Part shown: positions 1 to 10,007 of the stretch, piece after piece | Position numbering within the stretch: position 1 is the stretch's first letter | How the letters are laid out: every line of letters starts with the position of its first letter | Source of the DNA: Pollenia angustigena | Taxonomy: Eukaryota > Arthropoda > Insecta > Diptera > Polleniidae | DNA: 64,000 bases | Direction of reading: 5' to 3' | Assembly: GCA_930367215.1 (NCBI GenBank) | Contig: OV884059.1 | Location: forward strand, 158,718,511 to 158,782,510 | The notes under the pieces: generated by a model | Database searches by the model: none | Told to the model about the DNA's origin: nothing | What the model saw: only the letters and a program-made list of their open reading frames with translations | Program-made: the position numbers and the translations under genes

Positions 1-137
1 TTAAATCACTGTTGGATGTCAAAATTTTGTTTATTCTCATTTATTTTCTTTGTTTCTGTTTCGTTTTATTTCTGTTTTTGACATAGTAGAGTTGTACTTG
101 TTGTAGTACCGAGATTACCTGGGATTAATTCGCCTTG
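1..137 (-). mobile_element. Partial hAT-like MITE end (CAAGGCGAATT family)
   Basis: The minus strand read from 137 begins CAAGGCGAATTA, the same terminus as the complete elements at 31,787-32,223 and 43,195-43,391, both of which have 8-bp target duplications. The other end would lie left of the window, so this copy cannot be completed. The terminus fits the loose hAT consensus YARNG. No coding sequence is visible. Confidence 0.4.
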
Positions 138-865
138 ATTTCCATATTATAAAAAACAAGTTCTTCAAAAAATTTCCAAATTGCATACACACAAAAAAAA
201 AACCCTTCAAAAAAATTTATTTTTAAGTCAATTAATAAATTGTTTTGAGCTCTGCTTAAAATACAAAATTTCGACAAAAGATCCTTCAAGGAAGGAAAAA
301 TAGCCCGACAAATTAAAAAAAAATCCAAAACGTGTTGCAAAAAAAATGCAGGATTTCAAAAACTAAATCAAATTTCCACTATTTTCGATCTGGAATCAAA
401 TGTGGGATCTGAATTAATTAATTAATAAACTCCAAATTAATTGGCATCCTTCAAGTATGCTTCAACTTCGGTTAACGTTGAGAGATCATTTTCCATGTAC
501 AAAAGCTTTTTAACAGACAAAGGCTTACTTTTGATAATATAATTTGATTATGCAAACAAAAATTTAAATTATGTAGTTATTTAAGTTAAATTTTAAAAAA
601 TATTATACCTTTGAATAACTGTAGATTTTTTTATTTTGTTTTGTTTAAAATAAAATAAAAAAAACAAACGCTTTTTTATTGAAAACGGTCAAGTTTTTAG
701 TGCATATTTTTTATTTTTTTTAATGCATATTTTGGAGTTTTTATGCATATTTTATGCACATATTTTCGATTTTTTAGTGCATGAAAATCTCATCCCTAGT
801 TATAATACAATAAAAAAATAAATCAATTCAATGTATTATGTTAGTTTTTATGATTGAAGAAGTGT
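138..865. other. Gene-free AT-rich stretch
   Basis: No open frame resembling a gene. At about 696-795 a run of TGCATATTTT-like motifs in both spacings ends in a CATCCCTAG motif, which looks like the subterminal repeat block and edge of an old DNA transposon. No partner end was found. Confidence 0.4.
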
Positions 866-1075
866 TTTTTTAAATAGCGTTAAACTTAGTTATAAAATTG
901 TTACAGGCTTTGGTTTGAATACCATGTTCTTGTATGCATGTTTTTGTAATGGTTGAAAAAGTGTTAATTGTTGGACGTTAATGGGTTGAATTCCATTTTT
1001 TTAAATAGCGTTAAGCTTACTTATGGAATTCCTTCAGGCTTTGGTTTGAAGAACATCATGTTTTTGTAGTAGTTA
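866..1075. repeat. Two-copy tandem duplication, ~125-bp unit
   Basis: The segment starting TTTTTTTAAATAGCGTTAA near 866 recurs near 990. Both copies continue into GGCTTTGGTTTGAA and a CATGTTTTTGTA block. The copies differ by substitutions and small indels. No coding content. Confidence 0.6.
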
Positions 1076-1459
1076 TTAATTTCGCACAGAAAAATTTGCA
1101 TTTGACCTATGGTGCAAAGAGGGGCGATCTTATTGTATATTTTCTTTTTTCAAAATATTAGAGAAATTGGTCTCTGATTTTAACAGTGCGTCCAGTGTTG
1201 CCAGAACTTTTAGAGGTAAAATCAGCAAAAAAAACCATAATTTTTCATCAAAAAATATGCTATTAAAAATCGTCCAAGCTCATTTATTACATTATTTATG
1301 TAGATTATTTAGAAAACGATATAACAATTCATTTCAAAATATACGGCCATGTTCTGGAATTTGAAATCGGTGGTAAATATCTATAAGTGGTCCTCGAAGT
1401 ATGAGGTATAAAAAAAGGAAATAATTTTTTGAACTTTCAACACAGAAAAGTTTTAAAAT

Positions 1460-1557
1460 TTTTTCTGTTTTAAGGACACATAAGCATGATGTGTTTTTAA
1501 ATACTGTGGTGTAGGGTACCATATGATCGGGCCTGACCGACTATACTTTCTTACTTG
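1460..1557 (-). repeat. Truncated dispersed repeat, inverted copy of the 5,467-6,150 repeat
   Basis: On the minus strand this reads AGTAAGAAAGTATAGTCGGT, then a GACCATATG-like block, ACCCTACACCACAGTA and a TTTAAAAACACATCATGC block, as at 5,467-5,550 on the plus strand. Only about the first 90 bp are present. It shows that the 5,467 repeat is a dispersed family with a fixed terminus. Confidence 0.65.
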
Positions 1558-2640
1558 TTATTATTTTTTTTTTTTGTTATTTAAATTAAATTCAAAAAAT
1601 GTTATCGCAATAATTTCATTTCCTTTTTCGTAATATAAAAATGTGCACACTCTTACCAGCATCAATTCATAGCAGCTTCCTGTTCCTATCGATATTTTGC
1701 ACTGAACTGCCATTATTTTTTATACACTATTACCACAACTCATTTATCGGCTACTATAATGGCAATACTGTTCCTCTTCATTAGCGCAGCATTAAAAAAC
1801 GACACACACACACGAATAACTACAGTTTTACTTTTAACTTTGCACATATTTTTTTAATATAAAACAATAAAAGATTTAGATTTTTTCATTTTATTATGTT
1901 TAAACATATAAAAAACTTTATTATAAACATATTTTTAAAACATCTCACTTATATTTAATCACTTTTTTTGTAGAAAACATGCAGCGTACTGCTACCCGCT
2001 TTTTTAACAATTTGACAACCGGCATTACTGAAATGTTAAGGATTGTAATTCTTATAAGAGATAGTGTTGTATTTACGTAAGCTAGAGATGATAAAACAAT
2101 TTTCGATAAATCTTATTGCAATATTATTTGTTAACTGTCTGCCTCACAATTTCGAACGTTAACGATTGTATAGAAAAATTCTTAAAAAAAAACTGTTTTA
2201 AAATATTTTCCATATGAATATCCATCACACTCGTAAAACTGCTCTGAGTGGAGAAACAGGTCGTTTTTGTTGTCTGCTTTTGTTGCGTTTTGCGTTGTCA
2301 CCCCGCATTGGTTAATGGTTCGGTGTCGTATAACTGTACCGAGTTACAGTTTTTGCGGTTTCAACATTAACTATATGCAATCGTTTTTAACCTTAAATAA
2401 ATAATGTGACTGGTGGAGAACCATATATAACCCAAACGTTTTACTGGTGGAGTACCAAGGAAATAACTCAGAAGTTTACTGGTGGAGACCAAAATACTCT
2501 GGAGCGGATTCTGGAAGCTCTCGCTTTCCTATACGAAGGTTTAGGTCGAACGAGGACTTTGCGGTTGAGGCTAAAAAAATTTGTGTAATACCCTGGCATT
2601 AAAACTATAAATAGTATGCCAAAAAATTTTTTAGTTTTAA
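1558..2640. other. Gene-free region with a triplicated ACTGGTGGAG motif
   Basis: No supported gene. At 2,406-2,490 the motif ACTGGTGGAGNACCA occurs three times at ~35-45 bp spacing. This could be a decayed retroelement leader or primer-binding region, but no flanking LTR pair was found. Confidence 0.3.
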
Positions 2641-2659
2641 GGAAAATCAAAAAAAAAAT

Positions 2660-3273
2660 ATGAAATATTTTGTTGACCTAAATATTTGTATTGGTGGAGA
2701 TAGGCTAGCCTTTGTGGACCGGATGCGATGTTTAGGTATTTACATTGACGATCGTCTTATTTTTGATAAGCATGTTGATATTATTTGTTGTAGGGTCTCA
2801 GCAATTTTGAGAAGAATTTACTCGAACAATATTTATTTACCATTTCACATAAAGTATAAATTGGCTTATGGACTATTAATGCCGCATATTTTTTATGGGC
2901 TTGAAGTTGTATCTGGCTCTCTGGCTCTCGTTACAGCTAGATTGAATCGTATTGTGAATACTATTGTGCGACATACGTATGGTGTTCGACGTCGACCGCA
3001 TATTTCTGGATACGTCAAACATTTTCTTGGTTGTACTTTTAAAAGATTTATATCCTATCGTAACTTGCTACTATTTTTTACAACCTTCTCAACTGTGTTC
3101 CAAGTTTTTCTTCACACATTCAACTAGGAACCCACAGCTTATTATACCTAGAATTCGCTGTAGTTGTTTTGAACGGTCGTTTATAGTCAGAGTAGCTCGA
3201 CGGCCTAAAAAACACTTAATTGACAACATCTTTTGTAAGTTGTTGTTGTTTTTATTTTGTTTTTCTTAACCTA
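2660..3273 (+). pseudogene. Decayed non-LTR reverse transcriptase C-terminal fragment
   Basis: The frame from about 2,720 encodes a post-catalytic RT segment (RCLGIYIDDRLIFDKHV, then a leucine- and arginine-rich block) that aligns with residues about 760-880 of the ORF2 at 22,900-25,761 (KCLGIILDSKLTFSDHV). A frameshift near 3,050-3,120 moves the homology to another frame, where TRNPQL and RSFIVRV correspond to TRNVQI and RSFLIRV of the intact copy. The YADD catalytic region and the endonuclease are missing. It is a 5'-truncated, mutated member of the same family or a close relative. The hAT-like element at 3,282 lies directly downstream. Confidence 0.75.
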
Positions 3274-3281
3274 CTTACAAC

Positions 3282-4904
3282 CAGAGTTGCCAATTTAGCG
3301 CCTTTGGCGCTAGATTTAGCGCTTTTCAACTGTCGAAAAGGCGCATATTTTTTCCCTAGCGCTTTTTTTGAAAAGAGCGCTAAATTAGCGCTTTACTTGA
3401 TACCCAACATTTTTGTACTTTTATTTGTATACATTAAAATCAAGACACATTAAACCAAAATTTGTTTCCGTTTTGCTAATACTTTACTCTGAAAAGCATT
3501 CTATACAAAGAAAGAAGTGTATTTTCTAAATAAATCCATTTCGTTTCTTTAAACAAGAAAATCCAAAAATAAATAACTGATTTTTTTTAACTTGTTTTGT
3601 TCGTATTAAGTAAAAGTTTCTTAAATAAAGAAACATTTTCTCATGATTAAAAAATTCACGTTTTTGGTATATGATCAAAAATTTCAAGAAGCATTTATTT
3701 AATATTAGTCTGATTTTAAAATAGATTCAAGAAACAAATGCTAGCGATTTCTTTAAATTTTTCAGAAAATGCTCAAGAAAACTTGGCTTGATTCAATTAG
3801 TTTTTATTTGGATCGACATGTTACCAAATCAATCAAAAGCGTGGTCAAGACATATTTTCTGCTGATTAAGTAAATAATTCTTTCCGTGTATATTTGAAAT
3901 TATATAACTTTAAATTTCCTCAAATATCAGAAAAGGCTTTTTAAAAATATTAGTGTTTTATTAATATAGCTCGGCAAAAAAAAGTGGATCTAGGGAACTT
4001 GATTATGTGATTTTAATTCACTTTAGCGTGCTGAATCCAAATAGTTCATTCAATCACGTCTAGTTAGCATTTTGTTTACTGATTTCTTGTCTTATTTTAT
4101 TCATAATATACCTGGATTTCTGATAAATGATAAAAATACTAATTTTCATGGAAAAATTAAGAAATAATTTTGAAAATAATTATTTGTAAAAGATCAATAT
4201 CGTTCTCAAGTTATGATAAAATGTATGTAGCCTAAATGCCTTATTTCGGTCAACATATATGTCTAGCCCATAAAAAAAACAAGACATGATAGCAAAAACT
4301 GAAAACGGATTTGAATTTAGCGCAATAGAATCGAGCTCTAATAGCAAAAATTATTAAACCAACAACATTATTGTATTTATTTTATTGTTTTTATAATTTT
4401 TAAATAGACAATCCCTTGAAAAAGTCGACAAACAATCGACGAAACGTCGGGAACAAAATATTGTAATTAAAAATTGAATTTTATTTACATTGAAGAAATT
4501 TAGGCCCTATTAGCTTGACAAAAATAATATTCATTTTAGATTTTTGTTTTTTGATGAAAATCGGTAATTTTTATCATTTGGATCATCTCTAAAAATCTCA
4601 TATCTCTGGGAAGTACCGTTACGAAATAAGAGCAAAAGCAATTTCAAACGAAACCCTAGACTTGAAGCAAAATTATTTTAAAAAAAACCTTCTCCTGTAA
4701 AATTTGATTTTTGTTGGTTACATAATTTTTGCTATAAGGCCTCGGTATCTTTATTTTTCATATATTTTCATTTAAAACGATTTTTTTTGACGGTCAGTGT
4801 AATTAATAAAACTTAAGTTTTTTATTTAAATTTTATTTAGCGCTTTTTAGCGCTTTTTGATTGGCGACACGGCGCTTTTTGATTAGAAATAGTTCACAAC
4901 CCTG
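3282..4904. mobile_element. Non-autonomous hAT-like element with 8-bp target duplication
   Basis: The ends are CAGAGTTGCCAA on the left and, reverse-complemented, CAGGGTTGTGAAC on the right, matching the CAGNGTTG style of hAT termini. The 8-bp direct repeat CTTACAAC flanks the element exactly (3,274-3,281 and 4,905-4,912). Both subterminal zones are rich in TTTAGCGC / GCGCTTTT motifs, as expected for transposase-binding arrays. I found no transposase frame in the 1.6 kb interior, which instead holds AT-rich sequence and the ribozyme-like motif at 4,411-4,453. Family assignment rests on the ends and the target-site length. Confidence 0.8.
4411..4453 (+). ncRNA. Hammerhead-like motif with short stem III (degenerate)
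   Basis: The sequence can fold as a type I hammerhead: stem I TCCC (4,412-4,415) with GGGA (4,449-4,452), a core of TTGAAAAA (4,416-4,423) in place of CTGATGA, stem II GTCGA (4,424-4,428) with TCGAC (4,436-4,440), GAA (4,441-4,443), a one-base-pair stem III A(CG)U, and C at the cleavage position (4,448). Hammerheads with very short stem III are known from Penelope-like elements and retrozymes. The first core strand is degenerate, so activity is doubtful. Confidence 0.35.
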
Positions 4905-4912
4905 CTTACAAC

Positions 4913-5052
4913 TACAATTAATGTTGAGAGAATTTCAACTAATTGTAGTGGGGAATGTAAGATGAGATAAACCCACTGTTGTTTATTGTTGATGTGTTTT
5001 GTTTAAACTTTGATATTATTACAAGTAGAACTGTTGTTGCTATAATTCTTAT
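4913..5052. other. Short spacer between repeats
   Basis: Sequence downstream of the hAT target duplication, containing a short imperfect palindrome around 4,920-4,955 (AATTAATGTTGAG / CAACTAATTGT). Nothing else is recognised. Confidence 0.3.
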
Positions 5053-5246
5053 ACGTTCAACAGTTTTATTTGGTTTAATATCTTTAGTTTTGATAAAATC
5101 TTTATGGATGAAGTTTCCTGATGATCTGGCCTAAGCAACCAGTGAAATGCGCATAGGAATAGCTTATCCCATCAACAATAAATTTCAAGTGTTTTTGTCA
5201 AGAATAAAAACTGGGAATTAAGCACGAATAACAAAATCTTTTGAAA
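5053..5246 (+). repeat. Dispersed ~190-bp repeat, copy 1, carrying a hammerhead-ribozyme-like fold (5,106-5,169)
   Basis: The same ~190-bp unit recurs at 38,975-39,166 (plus), 36,829-36,946 (minus, partial) and 19,980-20,026 (minus, end only). At 5,106-5,169 it fits a type I hammerhead: outer stem I GGAT (5,106-5,109) with ATCC (5,166-5,169), inner stem I TTTC (5,114-5,117) with GGAA (5,156-5,159), core CTGATGA (5,118-5,124), stem II CTGG (5,126-5,129) with CCAG (5,139-5,142), GAA (5,144-5,146), short stem III between A5147 and U5154, and A5155 at the cleavage position. Known hammerheads of this shape sit in Penelope-like terminal repeats and retrozymes; which carrier this unit belongs to is inference. 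Confidence 0.6.
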
Positions 5247-5466
5247 TTGAAATTAATACTTGTATGTAAACTACGAAAAGTAAGAAAGAGAAATGAAAAA
5301 ATGTCCAGTACAGATAGTCATGTACTACACACTCTACCTTTTCGGCCTCTCGCCTTCAAACTTCGTTTGTCCGGCAAGAAATGTCCCTAGTGTAAATTGG
5401 GACTAAGTAATAAAAAATAAATTTTGTTCAAATAAGCATGGTAAAACTTTGACAAAAAATAAGTAC

Positions 5467-6150
5467 AACAAGTAAGAAAGTATAGTCGGTCAAGCCCGAC
5501 CATATGATACCCTACACCACAGTATTTAAAAACACATCATGCTTATGTGTCCATGTAAATATGGATTTATCTATGTTTATAAACTTCATGAAAATCGGTA
5601 TGAAAGTTTGTGAGAGGCAATTGCCCCCTGCCTCCCCTTGTGGTCCGATTTTTTAAAATCTGTATAGCTAATGTGTCCCTATAGATATGGATCTATCTAT
5701 GTTTTTAATATCATACAAATCGGTTTGAGAGGCAGAAATTGCCCCTTTCTCCCCTCATGGTCCGATTTTTTTCAAAAATGTATACATTTAGTGTCCATAT
5801 AGATATGGTTCTATCTATGTTTTAAATTTCATTAAAATCGGTTTGATAGTTTCTGAGAGGAAGAAATTTCCCCCTATCTTCCCTCGTAGTCCTACGATTC
5901 GGCCCATTTTCAATAGGCTTGGTCCCTTGTATCCAATAAGAACCTATGAACCAAATTTCATCAAATTATTTCCAAAGTTGCGACCTGTACTTTGCGCCAG
6001 CCGAACGGACATCGTTAGTTCGACTCAGAAAGTGATTCTTAGTAGATCGGTATACTTTAAGGTGGGTCTAGGACCACTATTTTAAGGCGTTACATACATC
6101 AGAACAAATGTATAATACCCTCTCCACTATTGTGGTGTGGGTAAAAAAAT
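5467..6150 (+). repeat. Dispersed repeat with fixed terminus and internal ~115-125-bp repeats
   Basis: It opens with AAGTAAGAAAGTATAGTCGG, continues through ACCCTACACCACAGTA and closes near 6,150 with a TACCCTCTCCACTATTGTGG block. The interior holds three diverged ~115-125-bp copies (roughly 5,545-5,665, 5,666-5,780 and 5,781-5,900), each with a TGTCCNTATAGATATGG block, an ATCTATGTTT block, an AAAATCGGTNTGA block, GAGAGG and a TCCCCTCNTGGTCC block. An 80-codon open frame at 5,843-6,085 lies within these repeats and is judged fortuitous. A truncated inverted copy lies at 1,460-1,557. Confidence 0.65.
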
Positions 6151-6706
6151 TAAAAAAAAATATACATATCGCATTTATTCAACAATACTGTATTGACTCA
6201 AAATTTTAAAATTTTCAGTAGAAGCAAAACAATTTATATTTAAATATGAAAAGCATATGAAAAGGTATTTTTAAACCAACCGTTTCTTTACCAAAAGGTA
6301 GACAAAATAGCTCGATATTTTTAAAGTGGGTAGATATGAATACCTGTCGATTATTTCTAAAAAGTGAAAATTCAATTAAGTGATATCTTAGAAAAAACAT
6401 ACACATGCATATTAATGTCGCCGACTTTTTAAACCATCAACTAGTCTGGAAATATATTTTTAAGCGATTTTAGCGAAAAAAAATTTCCAACCGTTTTGGA
6501 AAAAAAATATCACTAAAAAAACGTTTTTTCTGTATTTATATTATAAATAATGCGATAAGACGAAAAACCCCTACATTTTGGTGATAATCAAAAATCTGTC
6601 CGATTTTCCCTACGCTTCGATTTTAGTGTCAAAAATACCTACATGTAGGGATTTTTCCCTACTTCTGGCAACACTGATACCGATAGACTGAATCGATCTT
6701 ACAATA
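6151..6706. other. Gene-free AT-rich spacer
   Basis: No gene seen. Around 6,425-6,670 there are several TTTTAGCGA / CCCTACNTNTNGG short motifs that may be remains of an older insertion. No inverted pair could be defined. Confidence 0.3.
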
Positions 6707-7503
6707 GTTGCGTTCGAGAACACAAAAGTGTTTACTATTTTTTACTAAGCTTTACTGCATTTTACGAAATTGCGTTCGAGTACACAAGATGCAATAAATG
6801 AGAACATAAATTGAGAGCGAAAAGTGACAGTTCTTGTCTGAGTATTTACAAATTTTTACTGCAGAAATTTTTGCAGTAAAATTTAGTAAATCAAAAAAAC
6901 ATGTTTCAAAAGGTAAACAAACAAGAGTAACAAATTAAAAGCATACAAATTGTGAAAAAATTGTTATATAAAAGAAAAGTTGAAATAAAAATTAAACCAA
7001 AACAAAAAGTGAATAAATATTTATTAATTAAACTTGTTTGTGTAGCATTTATTTGGCTAAATACAAACTTTTGAAATTAGTTTTGTTCTGTTAATTTGTT
7101 AGAGTTGTAAAAGTGTGAAGTATTTGGGTACTTAAGTAATCAATAGCAAAAAAATTATTCATGTTCTTTTAAATAATTTAACCCGCTACAAATGAGTAAA
7201 ATCAAATAAAATAAAAAAACAAACAAATATGAAAGATTACATAAAATAGTTTGTTTGTATTTTCCAAAAATGTTCGTGTTATAAAAAGTATTAAATCGAG
7301 TACCGATAAGAAAACGAGTTAAGTAGTCAAAAGTGTCAATATTTTTCAACACTTCAATTATTTGCTATCAGCTGTTGCCTTTATTTTACGAATTTTTACA
7401 AATTTTGCGTTCGCGTTCTTTTTTGGACAACAACTTTTTGTGAGAGAAAATTTTTTAGTTTACTCATTTACTGCATTTTACTGTAAAAGTACTCAAACGC
7501 ACC
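6707..7503. mobile_element. TA-flanked TIR element, ~0.8 kb
   Basis: Left end GTTGCGTTCGAGAAC and reverse-complemented right end GGTGCGTTTGAGTAC are inverted repeats flanked by TA (6,705-6,706 and 7,504-7,505). Subterminal TTTACTGCATTTTAC motifs recur near both ends (about 6,745-6,775, 6,855-6,890 and 7,455-7,485). Internal frames are short and look like nothing known, so it is non-autonomous. TA flanks and size suggest a Tc1/mariner-type system. Confidence 0.6.
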
Positions 7504-7555
7504 TAATGTCCTGCCGTCCGTCTGTTTGATCTGTTTATTGACATTATTCAACAGT

Positions 7556-7616
7556 AATATCATCGATCAAATTATGGTTTGATATCATCGATCAAATTAT
7601 GGTTTGATATCATCCA
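7556..7616. repeat. Short tandem repeat, 25-26-bp unit
   Basis: Two and a half perfect copies of a unit containing TATCATCGATCAAATTATGG. Confidence 0.85.
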
Positions 7617-8888
7617 ATTATCGTGATATTCCCGAATCCCATTTTCAATGTTTGGTGTGATTACTTTAATTTCCTAAGAAGAAGTACACCTATCTTGTTA
7701 ATACGTAAAACAACAACTGTATTTCACTTCAAACTTGTAAAACTGCGTATAAACCCCGATTACCGTCAATATATTTACGTCTTTATAACTGCAACTATTT
7801 TTTAAAAATATTCTTAATAAAATAATTATTTTTTATTCGTTTACATGTTTCTTTCTTCATGAATTTCTTGCTCAAAAACTTAGTTTTATCATAGTTATCA
7901 TGCATATTTAGCCAAAGAATACCATTTAAGCAGAAAATCTCACTATTCACTATCCTATTTAATCGTCCAATTATTAAAAAAAATAAAGTATGATAGTCAG
8001 ACCTTAAAATTAAATAGACTAACAAATTTGTTTGCCAAGTCTTTCCGATTAACAAATGTTTATGAATCATAACATTATAGATTCCATGCGATCAGAGTTA
8101 CATTTTCTTGTAAATGAGCTGAATAATCAAATTTTGCATATCTTTTGTGAGGTAGTGTGGTATTGACAACAGATTGCTCGAAAACTTTTTTATGTCGAAA
8201 AGAATTCGTTTTTTCGTGTGAATGAATCGTTCGACTGTGTAGAATAGTGAATTCCGACCTCTAAGGTAGCAAGCAGTACATAACAGGCTTAGTTTCAAAA
8301 AAGTTAAACTAGGGCGTTTTCATAGACCATGTTACAGGAGAAACAATTTGACGCGTTTGCGATAGGAAGTTGGTTAACTTTTTAACCCGTTTAGTGTTTT
8401 GAGTAACGGAAGAAAACCATATTGAAGAGGTTAAAAAACATACGGTAGAAAGCCACACAAAAAGAAACCATTGTGTACTACATAGGTCACAAAACCATCA
8501 GCTATTCAAGAAGTTCAGCGAAGCAACCCTTGCGCAGAATGTGCTATTTAAACTATGCGAGACATTTTGCCTATTTAAAAAAAAATCTGTTTTTTTTAAA
8601 TCGCGTATGAATCCAAATCGAATTTCTCATAAAAATTAGTTATTGATATGCCTAATATACGTATGTAAGTATGTATGTATATTTTTCCAGATTTTAGCGA
8701 TCAAACATAATTTGCATTTTGTTATTTTCCCGATGCTATTTAAAACTTGAAATATCCCAATTACTTATAGTTAGACAAATGTCTAAATTTTTTATTTTTC
8801 CATCCATTATATCATTATTTTTTGCAGATACCAGTACGAACTTTAAGTTCACAAAAGGTTGAAAAATATTCAAAAAACAACGTAGAAG
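7617..8888. other. Gene-free region upstream of the SINE
   Basis: No supported gene on either strand; the 60-90-codon frames here are AT-rich and resemble nothing known. A short GTAT/GTAA tetranucleotide run is at about 8,660-8,685. Confidence 0.35.
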
Positions 8889-9032
8889 TTGCCCCGGTAG
8901 GCTAGCTAGTAGTTAGCTAGTCTATCAACCCCGGGGTTGCGGGTTCGATTCCCGCCAGAGACTCTGGTTTCTTTCCTGCAGACAAGCGTCAAGCTTCGCG
9001 GGGATTAGCATAGGGAATTAAAAAAAAAAAAT
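8889..9032 (+). mobile_element. tRNA-derived SINE
   Basis: The head has a perfect B-box-like GGTTCGATTCC (8,942-8,952) inside a T-arm-like GCGGGTTCGATTCCCGC hairpin, preceded by a TAGTAGTTAGCTAG A-box-like block about 40 bp upstream. A body follows and then an A-rich tail at 9,018-9,032. It lies just downstream of the zinc-finger gene (opposite strand). The poly(A) tail and the unrelated body argue for a SINE rather than a tRNA gene. No clear target duplication was found. Confidence 0.65.
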
Positions 9033-9116
9033 AAGAAAGTCCTTAAATTTCATATTTTAAACAACAACATTTTTGTGTGGTGATATAAAATAGTTTTTTT
9101 TATTTGCTACTAGCTA

Positions 9117-9819
9117 TTAGCTTGCTGGATTTTTAAAATGTACAATTTTTCCAGTATTTTTAGCAAAAATTTGAGTCAACTCCTCTTCATTCAAAATCTT
9201 TTGGTGCACTCTTTTCATGTGATTCGCAAACCTTAAAGAAAATTAAAGAAAATACAAACAAGTTTCTCTATATTAATGAGTGCAACTCACCTTAATCTTC
9301 TCTCAAAGCCAATTCGCGGACAAAATTCGCATTTATACGGCATTCCAGTATGTTTAAATAGATGAGCTTTAAGCTTAGTACGACTATCATAAACTGCTGA
9401 GCAATAGTTGCAGTTGTGCGTAATGCCTTCATGTTTTTGCAAATGATAGGTTAATCTTACTTTAATGGCAAAACGTTTATCACACAAATGACACTCATAT
9501 GGCAATTCTCCTGTATGCGTGCGCATATGAATTTCAAGCTCAATTCTGCGCGGATATGCTTTACTACATTGATCACATTTATATGGCCGTTCTTTATGTA
9601 GCCGTTTATGAGCTGATAATTGTGCCCGGCCACCAAACAGGTTGCCACAAACTTTACAAATATAACTATGTTTTGTTAAATGAGCTCCCTTTTCATGTTG
9701 CTCTAAAACTTCTAAGTCCGTAAAGTTTTTATTGCAGTAAGAGGATGTAATATACAATGAATCACAGGATTCTGATGATAGATGGCCATCTAAATCATCC
9801 TTAGTTTTATATAAGTTAT
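9117..9819 (-). CDS. Alternative terminal exons (isoform B) of the ZAD-C2H2 zinc-finger gene
   Basis: Two exons, 9,819-9,291 and 9,231-9,117 (stop), joined by a GT-AG intron. The first exon has a CTACAG acceptor in the same phase (1) as the isoform A exon at 10,788, so it can splice directly to exon 2 (donor at 11,867). It encodes a C2HC-type split finger and about six C2H2 fingers, including YKCDQCSKAY, YECHLCDKRF and YKCEFCP. The order and many residues match the isoform A cassette; CDKRFAIKVRLTYHLQKH is identical in both. The last exon parallels the other cassette (FANHMKRVH versus FKRHLTRVH, then EEL..IFAKNTGK versus EGL..MFQKNTGK). Isoform B would be 667 aa. A minus-strand AATAAA lies at 9,099-9,104. 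The alternative reading is a separate tandem gene that lost its own ZAD exon. Confidence 0.8.
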
Positions 9820-10007
9820 CTGTAGGCGAAATTAATTTTTAGCCATATATTTTTGAAAAACATTTTTAGTATTTAAACAGGAGTTTAATTAAAACAGTTT
9901 AGCTTCATTATTTATTTATTTGTATAAACTAATATTTTATTAAAATAAATAATTGCTAATTATTCAAATATAGTACAGCAATTATATTTAAATAGATTAT
10001 TGTATGA

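Noticed and set aside
2406..2490. LTR retrotransposon primer-binding site suggested by ACTGGTGGAG repeats
   Set aside because: No LTR pair, gag or pol could be found around it, and the motif occurs three times.
5843..6085. 80-codon frame in the dispersed repeat
   Set aside because: Lies across tandem repeat units and a terminus; the other units are not open in the same frame.
8889..9032. Functional tRNA gene
   Set aside because: It has a good B box, but the acceptor and anticodon arms do not fold properly, and a body and poly(A) tail follow as in a SINE.
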